NCBI RefSeq assembly: GCF_031010175.1
Contig: NZ_JAUAMB010000002.1
Span: 217,055 to 281,054, forward strand
Reading direction: 5' to 3'
DNA length: 64,000 bases
Source: Halomonas sp. SpR1
Lineage (GTDB): Bacteria; Pseudomonadota; Gammaproteobacteria; Pseudomonadales; Halomonadaceae
Made by a program: the position numbers and the translations under genes. Under the pieces are notes generated by a model. The model made no database searches. It was given only the letters and a program-made list of their open reading frames with translations, and was not told the origin of the DNA. Of this stretch, positions 54,377-63,881 are shown piece after piece (position 1 is the first letter of the stretch; each line of letters begins with the position of its first letter).

Positions 54377-55197
54377 GAGCGACGCTCCGAAGCGTTAGGT
54401 GTTTTGTTAGGTTCGGCCCAATCGGGGCGGCGCTTTTCAAAGAAGCTGGATAAACCCTCTTGCCCCTCTTGGCTGACGCGCAGCTTGGCGATTACCTGGC
54501 AGGTATGCTCGCGGGTGTCGTCACTGTCGCGCGCTTGAGCCACCGTGGCCATTAGCGCTTTGGTAGCGCGCTGGGCTTGAGGCGAGCCTGCCAACAGCGT
54601 TGCCAGCATGGTGTCCACCTCGTCGTCTAACTTATCGTGCTCCACTACCAGGTGGACTAGACCAAGAGCGAGCGCCATTTCCGCATCTATCACCTCGGTG
54701 GTTAGCGCATAGCGACGCATCTGCCGTTCGCCCAGGGCGCGCTGCACGTAGGGGCTGATGACGGCGGGCGAAAGGCCAATCTTGACTTCCGATAGACAGA
54801 ACTTGGCTTTCCCTGATGCAATCACTACATCACAGCAGGCGGCAAGGCCCACTGCGCCGCCAAAGGCAGCCCCTTGAACGCGGCAAACCGTGGGGCAGGG
54901 CAGTGTGTCGAGTCCGTGCATCAATGCGGCAAGCTTGCGGGAATCCGCGAGGTTATCCTCCAGGTCGTAATCGACCATGCGCTTCATCCAGTTCAGGTCG
55001 GCACCCGCGGAGAAGCTTTTGCCTTCTGACCCCAGTACTACCGCGCGCACTTCGCCAGCTTCAGCAAGTGTATGCAACTGGTTGAGGTGTTCATTCAGCT
55101 CGGCGATCAAACTATCGTCAAAGGCGTTATGCACCTCGGGCCGGTTTAAGGTCAGGCGTGCTACGCCGTTTTCTATGATGAGTGTTGAGTAAGCCAT
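54373..55197 (-). CDS. liuC: Methylglutaconyl-CoA hydratase
   Basis: 274 residues. Enoyl-CoA hydratase/crotonase fold with oxyanion loops GSEGKSFSAGADLNWMKRM and GAAFGGAVGLAACCDV; the AISSTATE-type helix is SLSEVKIGLSPAVISPYV. Converts methylglutaconyl-CoA to HMG-CoA, the step between LiuBD and LiuE. Short tail rich in Arg/Ser. Its position between the two carboxylase subunits is the standard liu order. Confidence 0.94.
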   Translation of the reverse strand: MAYSTLIIENGVARLTLNRPEVHNAFDDSLIAELNEHLNQLHTLAEAGEVRAVVLGSEGKSFSAGADLNWMKRMVDYDLEDNLADSRKLAALMHGLDTLPCPTVCRVQGAAFGGAVGLAACCDVVIASGKAKFCLSEVKIGLSPAVISPYVQRALGERQMRRYALTTEVIDAEMALALGLVHLVVEHDKLDDEVDTMLATLLAGSPQAQRATKALMATVAQARDSDDTREHTCQVIAKLRVSQEGQEGLSSFFEKRRPDWAEPNKTPNASERRS

Positions 55198-55209
55198 GGT
55201 GATTGCCCC

Positions 55210-56817
55210 TTACATCCGGAACACGCCGAAGCGTGTCTCTTCGACTTCAGCATTCATCGCAGCGGCTAATGACAAGCCGAGTACATCGCGGGTTTGCAGC
55301 GGGTCAATCACGCCGTCGTCCCATAAGCGGGCGCTGGCGTAATAGGGATGGCCCTGGTGCTCGTACTGCTCGCGGGTGGGCTGCTTGAAGACTTCTTCGT
55401 CCTCTTTGCTCCACTCGCGGCCGTCGCGCTCGTGCTGTTCGCGCTTCACCTGGGCGAGTACGCCCGCCGCCTGCTCGCCACCCATCACAGAAATACGCGA
55501 GTTGGGCCACATAAACAGCAGGTTGGGGTCGTAGGCGCGGCCACACATACCGTAGTTACCGGCGCCGAAGCTGCCGCCAATCAATACGGTGTACTTGGGT
55601 ACCTTGGCGCAGGCTACGGCGGTGACCAGCTTGGCGCCGTGCTTGGCAATGCCTTCGTGCTCGTACTTGGAGCCAACCATAAAACCGGTAATGTTCTGCA
55701 GGAAGATCAGCGGAATCTTGCGCTGGGCGCAGAGCTCGATAAAGTGCGCGCCTTTCACGGCGCTTTCGGAAAACAGCACGCCGTTGTTGGCCACAATGCC
55801 TACCGGGTAACCGTGGATATGGGCAAAGCCGGTGACCAGGGTGTCGCCGTAGTAGCGCTTGAATTCATCGAAGTCGGAGTCGTCGACAATACGACCAATC
55901 ACTTCGCGCACGTCGTATGGCTTTTTGAGGTCGGTGCCGACGATGCCGTATAGCTCGGAAGGGTCGAGCTTGGGTGGCTTGGGGGGCTGCATGGCAAGCT
56001 TGCCGCGCTTTTGCCAGTTCAGCCGCGATACACAGGCGCGGGCCAGCTGCAGCGCATGGGCGTCGTTTTCAGCGTAGTGGTCGGCCACGCCGCTGACTTT
56101 GGCATGCACGTCGGCGCCGCCCAGGTCTTCAGCGCTGATACTTTCGCCGGTGGCGGCTTTCACCAGGGGTGGGCCGCCGAGGAAAATCGTGCCCTGCTCC
56201 TTAACGATGATCGACTCATCCGCCATCGCAGGCACGTAGGCGCCGCCCGCGGTGCAGGAGCCCATGACCACGGCAATTTGCGGAATGCCCTCGGCGGACA
56301 TCGTCGCCTGGTTGTAGAAGATGCGCCCGAAGTGGTCGCGGTCGGGGAAGACTTCATCCTGGCGGGGGAGGAAGGCGCCGCCGGAATCGACCAGGTAAAT
56401 GCACGGCAGGCGATGCTTGCGAGCGATCTCCTGGGCGCGAATATGCTTTTTCACCGTGAGCGGAAAGTAGGTGCCGCCTTTAACCGTGGCGTCGTTGGCG
56501 ACAATCACACACTCGACGCCGGAAACGCGGCCAATGCCGGTCACCACGCCCGCGGCGGGAATTTCACTGTCGTAAATGTTATGGGCCGCCAGGGCGGAAA
56601 ACTCTAAAAATGGCGAGCCTTCATCAATCAAGTGATCGATACGGTCACGCACAAACAGTTTCCCACGGCTTTCGTGGCGCTCGCGGGCTTTGGCACCGCC
56701 CCCTTGGGCGACGGCGGCGGTTAGCTCACGCAGTTTATTGACTTCACCCAGCATCGACGCTTCATTGGCTTGAAACACATCGCTGCGCGGATTGATCTGA
56801 CTATTCACAGTGCTCAT
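55210..56817 (-). CDS. liuB: Methylcrotonoyl-CoA carboxylase beta subunit
   Basis: 535 residues. Carboxyltransferase subunit with the acyl-CoA carboxylase fold: [57 protein letters not shown] and [18 protein letters not shown]. Transfers the carboxyl group from biotin on LiuD to methylcrotonyl-CoA. Usual length, 12 bases after liuA on the same strand. Confidence 0.96.
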   Translation of the reverse strand: MSTVNSQINPRSDVFQANEASMLGEVNKLRELTAAVAQGGGAKARERHESRGKLFVRDRIDHLIDEGSPFLEFSALAAHNIYDSEIPAAGVVTGIGRVSGVECVIVANDATVKGGTYFPLTVKKHIRAQEIARKHRLPCIYLVDSGGAFLPRQDEVFPDRDHFGRIFYNQATMSAEGIPQIAVVMGSCTAGGAYVPAMADESIIVKEQGTIFLGGPPLVKAATGESISAEDLGGADVHAKVSGVADHYAENDAHALQLARACVSRLNWQKRGKLAMQPPKPPKLDPSELYGIVGTDLKKPYDVREVIGRIVDDSDFDEFKRYYGDTLVTGFAHIHGYPVGIVANNGVLFSESAVKGAHFIELCAQRKIPLIFLQNITGFMVGSKYEHEGIAKHGAKLVTAVACAKVPKYTVLIGGSFGAGNYGMCGRAYDPNLLFMWPNSRISVMGGEQAAGVLAQVKREQHERDGREWSKEDEEVFKQPTREQYEHQGHPYYASARLWDDGVIDPLQTRDVLGLSLAAAMNAEVEETRFGVFRM

Positions 56818-56828
56818 GGCGCGGCCTT

Positions 56829-57998
56829 TTATTTGGTTTCAGTGAACAGTTCGCGGCCAATCAGCATCCGCCGGATCTCGCTGGTACCTGCGCCGATCTC
56901 ATACAACTTGGCGTCGCGCAGCAGGCGTCCGGTGGGGTATTCGTTGATATAGCCGTTGCCACCGAGCAATTGAATGGAGTCCAGCGCCACCTGGGTGGCT
57001 TTCTCCGCGCAGTAGAGAATCACCCCCGCAGCGTCCTTGCGGGAAGTTTGGCCGCGATCACAGGCGCCCGCGACGGCATATAAATAGGCGCGACAGGCGT
57101 TCAGGGTGGTGTACATATCCGCCACTTTGCCCTGAACCAGTTGGAACTCGCCAATCGACTGGTTGAACTGTTTGCGCTCATGGATATACGGCATCACCAC
57201 ATCCATCGCGGCTTGCATAATGCCAATGGGGCCTGCAGCCAGTACGGTGCGCTCGTAATCCAGGCCGCTCATCAGTACGCGAACGCCTTTACCTTCCGCC
57301 CCGAGAATATTTTCAGCAGGCACAGCGCAGTCCTGAAACACCAGCTCGCAGGTGTTTGAGCCGCGCATGCCCAGCTTGTCGAGCTTCTGGGCGGTGGAGA
57401 AACCGGGCATGCCTTTTTCGATAATAAAGGCAGTGATGCCTTTGGAACCGGCGTCTGGGTCGGTCTTGGCGTAGACCACAAGCACATCCGCGTCCGGGCC
57501 GTTGGTGATCCACATCTTGTTGCCATTGAGGATGTAGTGGTCGCCGTCTTTTTTGGCACGTAGCTGCATGGAGACCACGTCTGAGCCCGCACCGGGTTCC
57601 GACATGGCCAGGGCGCCTACGTGGTCGCCGCTGATCAGCTTTGGCAGGTACTTGGCTTTTTGTTCTGCAGAGGCGTTGATCTTGATCTGGTTGACGCACA
57701 GGTTGGAGTGAGCGCCGTAGGAGAGCGCCACCGAGGCGCTGGCCCGGGATATCTCCTCCATGGCGATGCAGTGGGCGAGGTAGCCCATGCCGCTGCCGCC
57801 ATCTTCTTCTGAGACGGTAATCCCCAACAAGCCCATATCGCCGAACTTCTTCCATAGGTCGTTGGGAAACTCATTGTTCTGGTCGATCTCGGCTGCGCGG
57901 GGGGCGATCTCGCTGGCGGCAAAGGCGTTGACCTGCTCACGCAGCATGTTCAGCTCATCGTCGAGGCCAAAATTTAGTTCTGAGTAGTGTGAAAACAT
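56829..57998 (-). CDS. liuA: Isovaleryl-CoA dehydrogenase
   Basis: 389 residues from ATG 57998; AGGTGA is six bases upstream, whereas it directly abuts the TTG at 58004. FAD acyl-CoA dehydrogenase with [29 protein letters not shown], the catalytic-Glu segment [13 protein letters not shown] and [15 protein letters not shown]. It is the isovaleryl-specific type by this Glu position and by the neighbours. First catabolic gene after liuR. Confidence 0.95.
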   Translation of the reverse strand: MFSHYSELNFGLDDELNMLREQVNAFAASEIAPRAAEIDQNNEFPNDLWKKFGDMGLLGITVSEEDGGSGMGYLAHCIAMEEISRASASVALSYGAHSNLCVNQIKINASAEQKAKYLPKLISGDHVGALAMSEPGAGSDVVSMQLRAKKDGDHYILNGNKMWITNGPDADVLVVYAKTDPDAGSKGITAFIIEKGMPGFSTAQKLDKLGMRGSNTCELVFQDCAVPAENILGAEGKGVRVLMSGLDYERTVLAAGPIGIMQAAMDVVMPYIHERKQFNQSIGEFQLVQGKVADMYTTLNACRAYLYAVAGACDRGQTSRKDAAGVILYCAEKATQVALDSIQLLGGNGYINEYPTGRLLRDAKLYEIGAGTSEIRRMLIGRELFTETK

Positions 57999-58095
57999 GG
58001 TCAATCACCTGTTGCTAATTTATTGGTGTTTGCTAACTATGCTGGCTAGCTGTGTCGGCGAGTCGAACGGGCGTAATAGATGACCGAGCGCCGAG

Positions 58096-58563
58096 TCAGT
58101 GCATAGTGGCGGAAGAGGAGGTGGCGGTTTTTTCGGAAGTGCTCGTTCGCTCATCTTCGGTTTGTGTTTCGTGTGGCCCTTTTTCATTTAGCTCTTCTAA
58201 CGCTTGGCGGCAGCGAATTTCGGCGCTTTCAAGCTCTAACTGCACCATGGTGATGTCTTTCATCTGCTGGTCGAGAGCTGCCTTGCGCTCGGCTATTTTG
58301 CTGAGCATTAAATGCAGCTGCTTCTTGCTGCCGCTGCGGGTTTCATCCCAAAGCTCGAATAGCTCGCGAATTTCGGCCAACGAAAATCCCAGCCGCTTGC
58401 CGCGAATAGTGAGCTTGAGGCGCACCCGGTCTTTACTGCTATACACCCGGGTTTGTCCGCGGCGGGTGGGGTGAAGCAGCTCTTGATCCTCATAGAAGCG
58501 AATGCTTCGGGTGGTTAAATCAAACTCGCTGGCCAGTTCACTTATCGAGTAAGTTTTGCTCAT
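58096..58563 (-). CDS. liuR: MerR-family regulator LiuR
   Basis: 155 residues. The MerR DNA-binding domain is clear (residues 1-70: YSISELASEFDLTTRSIRFY followed by EDQELLHPTRRGQTRVYS), then a coiled coil (about 78-125) and a Ser/Thr/Glu-rich tail. Cysteine-based metal sites of true MerR are absent. LiuR controls leucine and isovalerate degradation in many proteobacteria. It heads the operon, and a perfect TTTACGTT palindrome lies about 100 bases upstream. Confidence 0.92.
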   Translation of the reverse strand: MSKTYSISELASEFDLTTRSIRFYEDQELLHPTRRGQTRVYSSKDRVRLKLTIRGKRLGFSLAEIRELFELWDETRSGSKKQLHLMLSKIAERKAALDQQMKDITMVQLELESAEIRCRQALEELNEKGPHETQTEDERTSTSEKTATSSSATMH

Positions 58564-58663
58564 GGTGACGTTCTCTCAAAAAGGCATGTTGTTAACAATA
58601 ATTCCTAAAGATCATTCCTAAGATATGCCTTCTATGGAACACTGCCACTGAGGCTAAAACAAG

Positions 58664-58679
58664 TTTACGTTAACGTAAA
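58664..58679. promoter_or_regulatory. LiuR-type palindromic operator and liu promoter
   Basis: TTTACGTTAACGTAAA is a perfect 16-bp palindrome of the LiuR type. On the minus strand it occupies the spacer between TTGCTT (58678-58683) and TTTTAG (58654-58659), 18 bases apart. A long spacer covered by the operator is the usual MerR-family layout. It would drive liuR-A-B-C-D-E. Confidence 0.75.
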
Positions 58680-58830
58680 GCAATAGTTGCTAGCAGTTGA
58701 AAAGCGTTGAAATTTCGTAAGCTGTTGATATGCATGTTTTTAAGTCGGTTGTTAATTCAGTAAAATATCGTCGATAGACCAAAGTTGTAATTGTATTGCC
58801 ATAGCGAGAGTTGCTAGTTTGCACGTACAC

Positions 58831-58846
58831 CTTACGTTCAGGTAAG
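58831..58846. promoter_or_regulatory. Degenerate LiuR-like site before the ABC importer
   Basis: CTTACGTTCAGGTAAG keeps the outer CTTAC/GTAAG inverted repeat and the TTACGTT core, with mismatches on one side. It lies 58 bases before the first ABC gene. The rest of the 340-base spacer 58564-58903 holds the strong site at 58664 and no gene. Confidence 0.45.
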
Positions 58847-58903
58847 GCAGCGGCAGGCGTTTCTGCCTTACCAGCACAACAACAATAAGAGGCTTATCAC
58901 TCT

Positions 58904-59695
58904 ATGGGTGCAAGCGATGTCCTTCAGGGACCTGTCCTCGAAACCCGAGGGCTAACCAAAGAGTTTCGCGGCTTTACTGCCGTGGACGACGTCAATCTTC
59001 AGGTGCAGGAAGGGCACATACACGCACTGATAGGGCCTAATGGCGCTGGTAAAACCACGGTATTTAATCTGTTGACCAAATTTTTGCCGCCTACACGCGG
59101 CGACATTTTGTATCGTGGCAAGTCGATCACCAGCAAAAAATCCAACGAAATTGCCCAGTTAGGATTGGTACGCTCATTTCAGATCTCCGCGGTGTTTGCC
59201 CACATGACGGCGCTTGAGAACGTGCGGGTAGCTCTGCAGCGCAAACTGGGTACATCGTTTCATTTTTGGAAGTCCGAAAAATCCCTGGATCACCTTAACG
59301 AGCGCGCCCTTGAGCTGCTTGAAGAAGTAGGACTGCGTGAATACGCCGATACCTTAACGGTAGAGATGCCCTATGGGCGAAAACGAGCTCTTGAGCTGGC
59401 CACGACGTTGGCGCTTGATCCCACCATGATGCTCCTGGATGAGCCAACCCAGGGCATGGGCGCGGAGGACGTTGATCGCATCGTGGCACTGATTAAACGT
59501 GTCTCTCAGGGGCGAACGGTGCTAATGGTGGAGCACAATCTTAGCGTTGTTAGCCGCTTGTGTGACCGTATTACCGTACTGGCGCGGGGGGCGGTACTGG
59601 CGGAGGGGGATTACGATGCTGTTTCCCGGAACCCATTGGTACGCGAAGCCTATATGGGCAGCGACGCCGCAGAAGAGGAGGGAGCAGCTGTATGA
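58904..59695 (+). CDS. Liv-type ABC transporter ATP-binding protein (LivG-like)
   Basis: 263 residues. Walker A GPNGAGKTTVFNLL (about 45), Walker B MMLLDEPTQGMG, and a signature region MPYGRKRALELA, where LivG proteins usually have LAYGxxR. The extended inserted segment after Walker A (VRSFQISAVFAHMTALENV) is typical of amino-acid (HAAT) importers. Divergent from liuR and first of a five-gene unit, so branched-chain amino acids or a leucine-derived acid are the likely cargo. The stop overlaps the next start (ATGA). Confidence 0.9.
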   Translation: MGASDVLQGPVLETRGLTKEFRGFTAVDDVNLQVQEGHIHALIGPNGAGKTTVFNLLTKFLPPTRGDILYRGKSITSKKSNEIAQLGLVRSFQISAVFAHMTALENVRVALQRKLGTSFHFWKSEKSLDHLNERALELLEEVGLREYADTLTVEMPYGRKRALELATTLALDPTMMLLDEPTQGMGAEDVDRIVALIKRVSQGRTVLMVEHNLSVVSRLCDRITVLARGAVLAEGDYDAVSRNPLVREAYMGSDAAEEEGAAV

Positions 59696-60435
59696 ATACC
59701 GCCGAAGCCCAAACGCCTATTGAAAACACACAAAGCCTGGAAATGTTGCGCGTACAGGATCTTCACGCCTTTTATGGCGAGTCGCATATCCTGCATGGCG
59801 TCAATTTTGATGTGAAGCGTGGCGAACTGGTGACGTTGCTGGGGCGTAACGGTGCAGGCCGAAGCACCACGCTGAAATCAATTATGAACATGGTGGGGCG
59901 GCGCACTGGCTCTATCGTGATTAACGGCAATGAGACGTTAAACATGAAGCCGCACCATATCCCACGATTAGGTATTGGTTACTGCCCTGAGGAGCGAGGC
60001 ATTTTTGCCAGCTTGGATGTGCATGAAAACCTGCTACTCCCGCCCACCGTGCGTTCCGGCGGTATGAGCCTGGACGAAATCTACGCCATGTTTCCGAACC
60101 TCTATGAACGGCGTAGAAGCCAGGGCACGCGGCTTTCCGGTGGCGAGCAGCAGATGTTAGCCATGGCACGCATTCTACGTACAGGTGCACGGATGCTGCT
60201 ACTCGATGAAATTACCGAAGGGCTTGCCCCGGTCATCGTGCAGAAACTGGCCGAAGTACTGGTTCAGCTAAAAGAGCGGGGTATGACCATTGTGCTCGTA
60301 GAGCAAAACTTTCGCTTCGCGGCGCCGCTGGCGGATCGCCACTTCGTGATGGATCACGGACAGATTGTCGAAGAAATCAGCGCTGCGCAGCTGCCATCGC
60401 GGCGGGAACATCTCAACTCAATGCTAGGGGTATAA
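59692..60435 (+). CDS. Liv-type ABC transporter ATP-binding protein (LivF-like), Walker A Arg
   Basis: 247 residues. LivF-like ATPase with LSGGEQQMLAMARIL and MLLLDEITEGLAPVIV. The Walker A motif reads GRNGAGRSTT: the usual catalytic lysine is Arg57. I recall that some LivF-like proteins carry this change, so it may be functional, but lysine is required in most ABC ATPases. The other ATPase of the pair has a normal lysine. Overlaps the previous gene by four bases. Confidence 0.9.
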   Translation: MNTAEAQTPIENTQSLEMLRVQDLHAFYGESHILHGVNFDVKRGELVTLLGRNGAGRSTTLKSIMNMVGRRTGSIVINGNETLNMKPHHIPRLGIGYCPEERGIFASLDVHENLLLPPTVRSGGMSLDEIYAMFPNLYERRRSQGTRLSGGEQQMLAMARILRTGARMLLLDEITEGLAPVIVQKLAEVLVQLKERGMTIVLVEQNFRFAAPLADRHFVMDHGQIVEEISAAQLPSRREHLNSMLGV

Positions 60436-60610
60436 CGCACTGACTACCTACGACTCGCTCCTTGTTTAAACGCTTTTAATACCAGCACTACTCTGTTCAC
60501 AAAAAAACAATATGACCACTTAACACTGCAATTCGCACCTCGTAACACAACAGCTCAACAATTATACAACAGCTGCACAACAACAAGGCCCCCAGGGCCA
60601 GGAGACGAAC

Positions 60611-61834
60611 ATGACCTTTATGAAAAAAACGCTGGCTGCCAGCATCGCCGTTGCAGCCGCTTCAAGCCTCGCTGTGTCCACCGCCCAGGCGGATATGAGC
60701 GATGGTGAAGTCCGTATTGGCTACCTGGCCGATATGTCCGGCACTTACCGCGACCTTGCAGGCCCAGGTGGCTTAACCGCCATGGAGATGGCGGTGGCCG
60801 ATTTTGGCGGCAGCGTCAACGGTACGCCCATCGTTATTTCCAGTGCCGACGATCGCAACAGCGCTGACGTAGGCGCGAACACCGTGCGTGGCTGGATCGA
60901 CCAGGATAACGTCGATATGGTCGGCGGCCTGGTAGCGTCTTCTGTGTCCATTGCGGTAACAAAGGTGCTGGAAGAGAACAACGGTCTGGGCATCGTCTCC
61001 GGCTCTGCGGCGTCTAGCATTACCAACGAGCACTGCACCCCTAACCATATCCACTGGGTTTACGATACCTACCCGCTTGCTAATGGTACTGCCAAGGCCG
61101 TTGTAGAGCAGGGCGGTGATACGTGGTTTATGCTGACCGCCGACTACGCTTTTGGCCATGCACTTGAGGCCGATGTAACCAAAGTCGTTGAAGAAAGCGG
61201 CGGTGAAATTGTCGGCGGGGTACGTCATCCGTTCCCCACTAACGACTTCTCCTCTTACATTCTTCAGGCGCAAGGTTCCGGTGCGAAAATTGTTGGCCTG
61301 GCAAACGCCGGTGCCGACACCGTTAACGCTATCACTACGGCTAGTCAGTTTGGTTTAACTCAATCCGGACAGCAGCTTGCAGGCCTGTTGATTTTCTTGA
61401 ATGACGTTCATGCCCTTGGCCTGGAAGCCACCCAGAACCTGCTGCTGACTACCGGCTGGTACTGGGATATGGATGAGCAGTCCCGCGAATGGGCACAGCG
61501 CTACTTTGATGAAGTAGGCCGCATGCCGACCATGGTTCAAGCGGGCATCTACTCCAGCACCATGCACTACCTGAAAGCCGTTGAAGCGGCTGGCACCGAC
61601 GACCCGGAAACCGTGCGTGCGCAAATGGCAGAAATGCCCATTGAAGACTTCTTTGCCCGTAACGGTAGCATTCGTGAAGATGGCCGCATGATTCACGATA
61701 TGTACCTTGCTCAGGTAAAAACACCCGAAGAGTCTACCGGTGAGTGGGATCTTTACGAAATCCTCAGCACCATTCCCGCCGAAGAAGCCTACCGCCCGCT
61801 GTCTGAAAGCCAGTGCAAATTGGTGCAGAACTGA
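60611..61834 (+). CDS. ABC transporter substrate-binding protein (Liv-type)
   Basis: 407 residues. Signal peptide 1-27 (cleavage after STAQA). Mature protein has the periplasmic binding fold type I: VRIGYLADMSGTYRDLAGPG, VDMVGGLVASSVSIAV, WFMLTADYAFGHALEADVTK. The ligand cannot be read; the family includes leucine/isoleucine/valine and short-chain amide or carboxylate binders. A 175-base leader precedes it, consistent with separate high expression. It may bind leucine or a related compound, given the divergent liu operon. Confidence 0.88.
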   Translation: MTFMKKTLAASIAVAAASSLAVSTAQADMSDGEVRIGYLADMSGTYRDLAGPGGLTAMEMAVADFGGSVNGTPIVISSADDRNSADVGANTVRGWIDQDNVDMVGGLVASSVSIAVTKVLEENNGLGIVSGSAASSITNEHCTPNHIHWVYDTYPLANGTAKAVVEQGGDTWFMLTADYAFGHALEADVTKVVEESGGEIVGGVRHPFPTNDFSSYILQAQGSGAKIVGLANAGADTVNAITTASQFGLTQSGQQLAGLLIFLNDVHALGLEATQNLLLTTGWYWDMDEQSREWAQRYFDEVGRMPTMVQAGIYSSTMHYLKAVEAAGTDDPETVRAQMAEMPIEDFFARNGSIREDGRMIHDMYLAQVKTPEESTGEWDLYEILSTIPAEEAYRPLSESQCKLVQN

Positions 61835-61885
61835 TTTTCAGGCAACACCTGGATCAGAAAGCAATCGCAAGTGACGTGTAGAGTA

Positions 61886-61908
61886 GTTGGCGGCAAGTGG
61901 CCGCCAAC
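61886..61908 (+). other. Intercistronic hairpin between binding protein and permease
   Basis: GTTGGCGG (61886-61893), a 7-base loop and CCGCCAAC (61901-61908), without a T-run. Such stems after binding-protein genes commonly protect the upstream mRNA, making more binding protein than permease. That effect is inferred here. Confidence 0.6.
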
Positions 61909-61934
61909 TGCTTGACGGCGAGGAGAGTCGCGTT

Positions 61935-62822
61935 ATGACGATGATATTTGGCGTGCCAATGGCCGTGTTCATGGGGCAGCTAACGCTGGGCCTTGTGAAT
62001 GGTGCCTTTTACGCACTGCTAAGCCTGGGCCTGGCGGTCATCTTCGGCCTGTTGAAGATCGTCAACTTTGCCCATGGGGCGCAATACATGCTGGGGGCCT
62101 TCGCCGCACTGTTAGGCTTTCGTTATTTAGGCATTAATTACTGGCTGGCACTGCTGCTGGTTCCTTTGGTGGTAGGTGCCTTCGGTGTACTGCTTGAACG
62201 TTTTTTACTGCGCAGAATCGCCCATTTAGACCACCTTTATGGGCTGCTGCTGACCTTTGGTTTAGCGCTGATTTTTGAGGGTACGCTGGTCAATTTCTTT
62301 GGTGTCTCTGGTGCACGCTATGCCACGCCGGAAATTTTTCAGGGTGGTTTGAACCTGGGCTTTATGTTCCTGCCTACCTATCGCGCCTGGGTGCTGGTGG
62401 CAGCGCTGGCGATGTGCCTATTTACCTGGTTCATGATCGAACGTACGCGGCTGGGGGCTTACCTGCGTGCAGGTACTGAAAATTCGCAGTTGATGCAGGC
62501 GTTTGGCGTTAATGTGCCGCTGTTGATCACGCTAACCTATGGCTTTGGCGTGGGCTTGGCCGCGTTTGCCGGGGTGCTGGCGGCGCCGCTCTATCCGGTT
62601 TCACCGACCATGGGGTCAAGCCTGTTAATCGTGGTCTTTGCCGTGGTGGTGATCGGCGGTATGGGCTCGATTCTAGGCGCTATTATTACCGGTCTCTCAA
62701 TGGGGATTATCGAAGGGTTAACCAAGGTGTACTACCCCGAAGCCTCTAATACGGTGATCTTTCTTGTCATGATCCTCGTGCTCATGTTGCGCCCCGTAGG
62801 GCTGTTCGGTAAGGAGGCATAA
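61935..62822 (+). CDS. Liv-type ABC permease (LivH-like)
   Basis: 295 residues from ATG 61935, preceded by GAGGAGA; the longer reading from 61887 is not supported. About eight membrane helices, with NGAFYALLSLGLAVIFGLLKIVNFAHG and the conserved GMGSILGAIITGLSMGIIEG (residues near 255-275) of the LivH family. With the next gene it forms the transmembrane channel. Two bases separate it from the second permease. Confidence 0.92.
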   Translation: MTMIFGVPMAVFMGQLTLGLVNGAFYALLSLGLAVIFGLLKIVNFAHGAQYMLGAFAALLGFRYLGINYWLALLLVPLVVGAFGVLLERFLLRRIAHLDHLYGLLLTFGLALIFEGTLVNFFGVSGARYATPEIFQGGLNLGFMFLPTYRAWVLVAALAMCLFTWFMIERTRLGAYLRAGTENSQLMQAFGVNVPLLITLTYGFGVGLAAFAGVLAAPLYPVSPTMGSSLLIVVFAVVVIGGMGSILGAIITGLSMGIIEGLTKVYYPEASNTVIFLVMILVLMLRPVGLFGKEA

Positions 62823-62824
62823 AC

Positions 62825-63817
62825 ATGGCAGAATCTCAACCAATGGCGGCGCCATCCGTGGTGCTTGAGCGTCAAAAGCGGGCTAAATTTCGCCGCAACA
62901 TGTTCTATCTGGCCCTGATCGTGGTGGGTTTGGTCGCCCCGTTTTTGGCCTACCCCGTATTTCTAATGAAAGTGCTCTGTTTTGCACTGTTCGCCTGCGC
63001 ATTTAATCTGCTGCTTGGCTATGCGGGGCTGCTCTCTTTTGGTCACGCGGCATTCCTGGCCACCGGGGGCTACGTAACCGGCTACCTGTTGGCAAGCTAC
63101 CCTGGGTTAACCCCAGAGCTGGGTATTCTTGCTGGCACATTACTGGCAACCGTGTTGGGTGTGCTATTTGGTGTGCTCTCCATTCGTCGCCAGGGCATCT
63201 ATTTCGCCATGGTAACGCTGGCGCTGGCGCAGTTGATGTTCTTTGTTTATATCCAGGCGCCCTTTACCGGCGGTGAGGATGGCTTGCATGGCGTGCCCCG
63301 TGGTGAGCTGTTTGGGGTAATCAGCCTGAGCAGCAATCTGGCGATGTACTACTTTGTCTTTGCGATCTTTATCTTTGGCTTCGCGCTGATTCAGCGCACG
63401 GTGCACTCGCCGTTTGGTCAGGTGTTAAAAGCCATTCGTGAAAATGAGCCCCGCGCAATATCGCTGGGCTACAACACCGATGCTTATAAGCTGGTGGCGT
63501 TTGTAATCTCTGCGGGTTTGGCGGGGTTGGCGGGCTCGACCAAAACAGTAGTGTTCCAGCTGGCTTCATTGACCGATGCGCATTGGCACATGTCGGGTGA
63601 AGTGATTTTGATGACACTGTTGGGCGGGGTAGGCACCTTGCTGGGCCCCTTGATGGGCGCGGGGATCGTGGTCAGCCTGCAGCATATCCTGGCGCAGTCG
63701 CCGCTGGGCAACTGGGTCAGCGTGATTCTCGGCATCATCTTTGTGGTCTGTGTGCTCAGCTTCCGCAGTGGCATCATCGGGGAGCTGGACAAGATGTATC
63801 GCAAAAACTTTAAGTAA
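62825..63817 (+). CDS. Liv-type ABC permease (LivM-like)
   Basis: 330 residues. About nine membrane helices; the LivM signature includes LLGYAGLLSFGHAAFLATGGY, GVLSIRRQGIYFAMVTLALAQ and the EAA-like loop QVLKAIRENEPRAISLGYNT that contacts the ATPases. The last gene of the importer unit, followed directly by a terminator. The set of two ATPases, binding protein and two permeases is complete. Confidence 0.92.
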   Translation: MAESQPMAAPSVVLERQKRAKFRRNMFYLALIVVGLVAPFLAYPVFLMKVLCFALFACAFNLLLGYAGLLSFGHAAFLATGGYVTGYLLASYPGLTPELGILAGTLLATVLGVLFGVLSIRRQGIYFAMVTLALAQLMFFVYIQAPFTGGEDGLHGVPRGELFGVISLSSNLAMYYFVFAIFIFGFALIQRTVHSPFGQVLKAIRENEPRAISLGYNTDAYKLVAFVISAGLAGLAGSTKTVVFQLASLTDAHWHMSGEVILMTLLGGVGTLLGPLMGAGIVVSLQHILAQSPLGNWVSVILGIIFVVCVLSFRSGIIGELDKMYRKNFK

Positions 63818-63854
63818 GCGCTTGTTTAACATAGCACTCTCTCTGTCCGATGTT

Positions 63855-63878
63855 GGGCGCCGCTTGGCGCCCTTTTTT
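63855..63878 (+). terminator. Rho-independent terminator after the importer
   Basis: GGGCGCC (63855-63861), loop GCTT, GGCGCCC (63866-63872), six T residues (63873-63878). A group II intron begins four bases later. Confidence 0.92.
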
Positions 63879-63881
63879 ATA

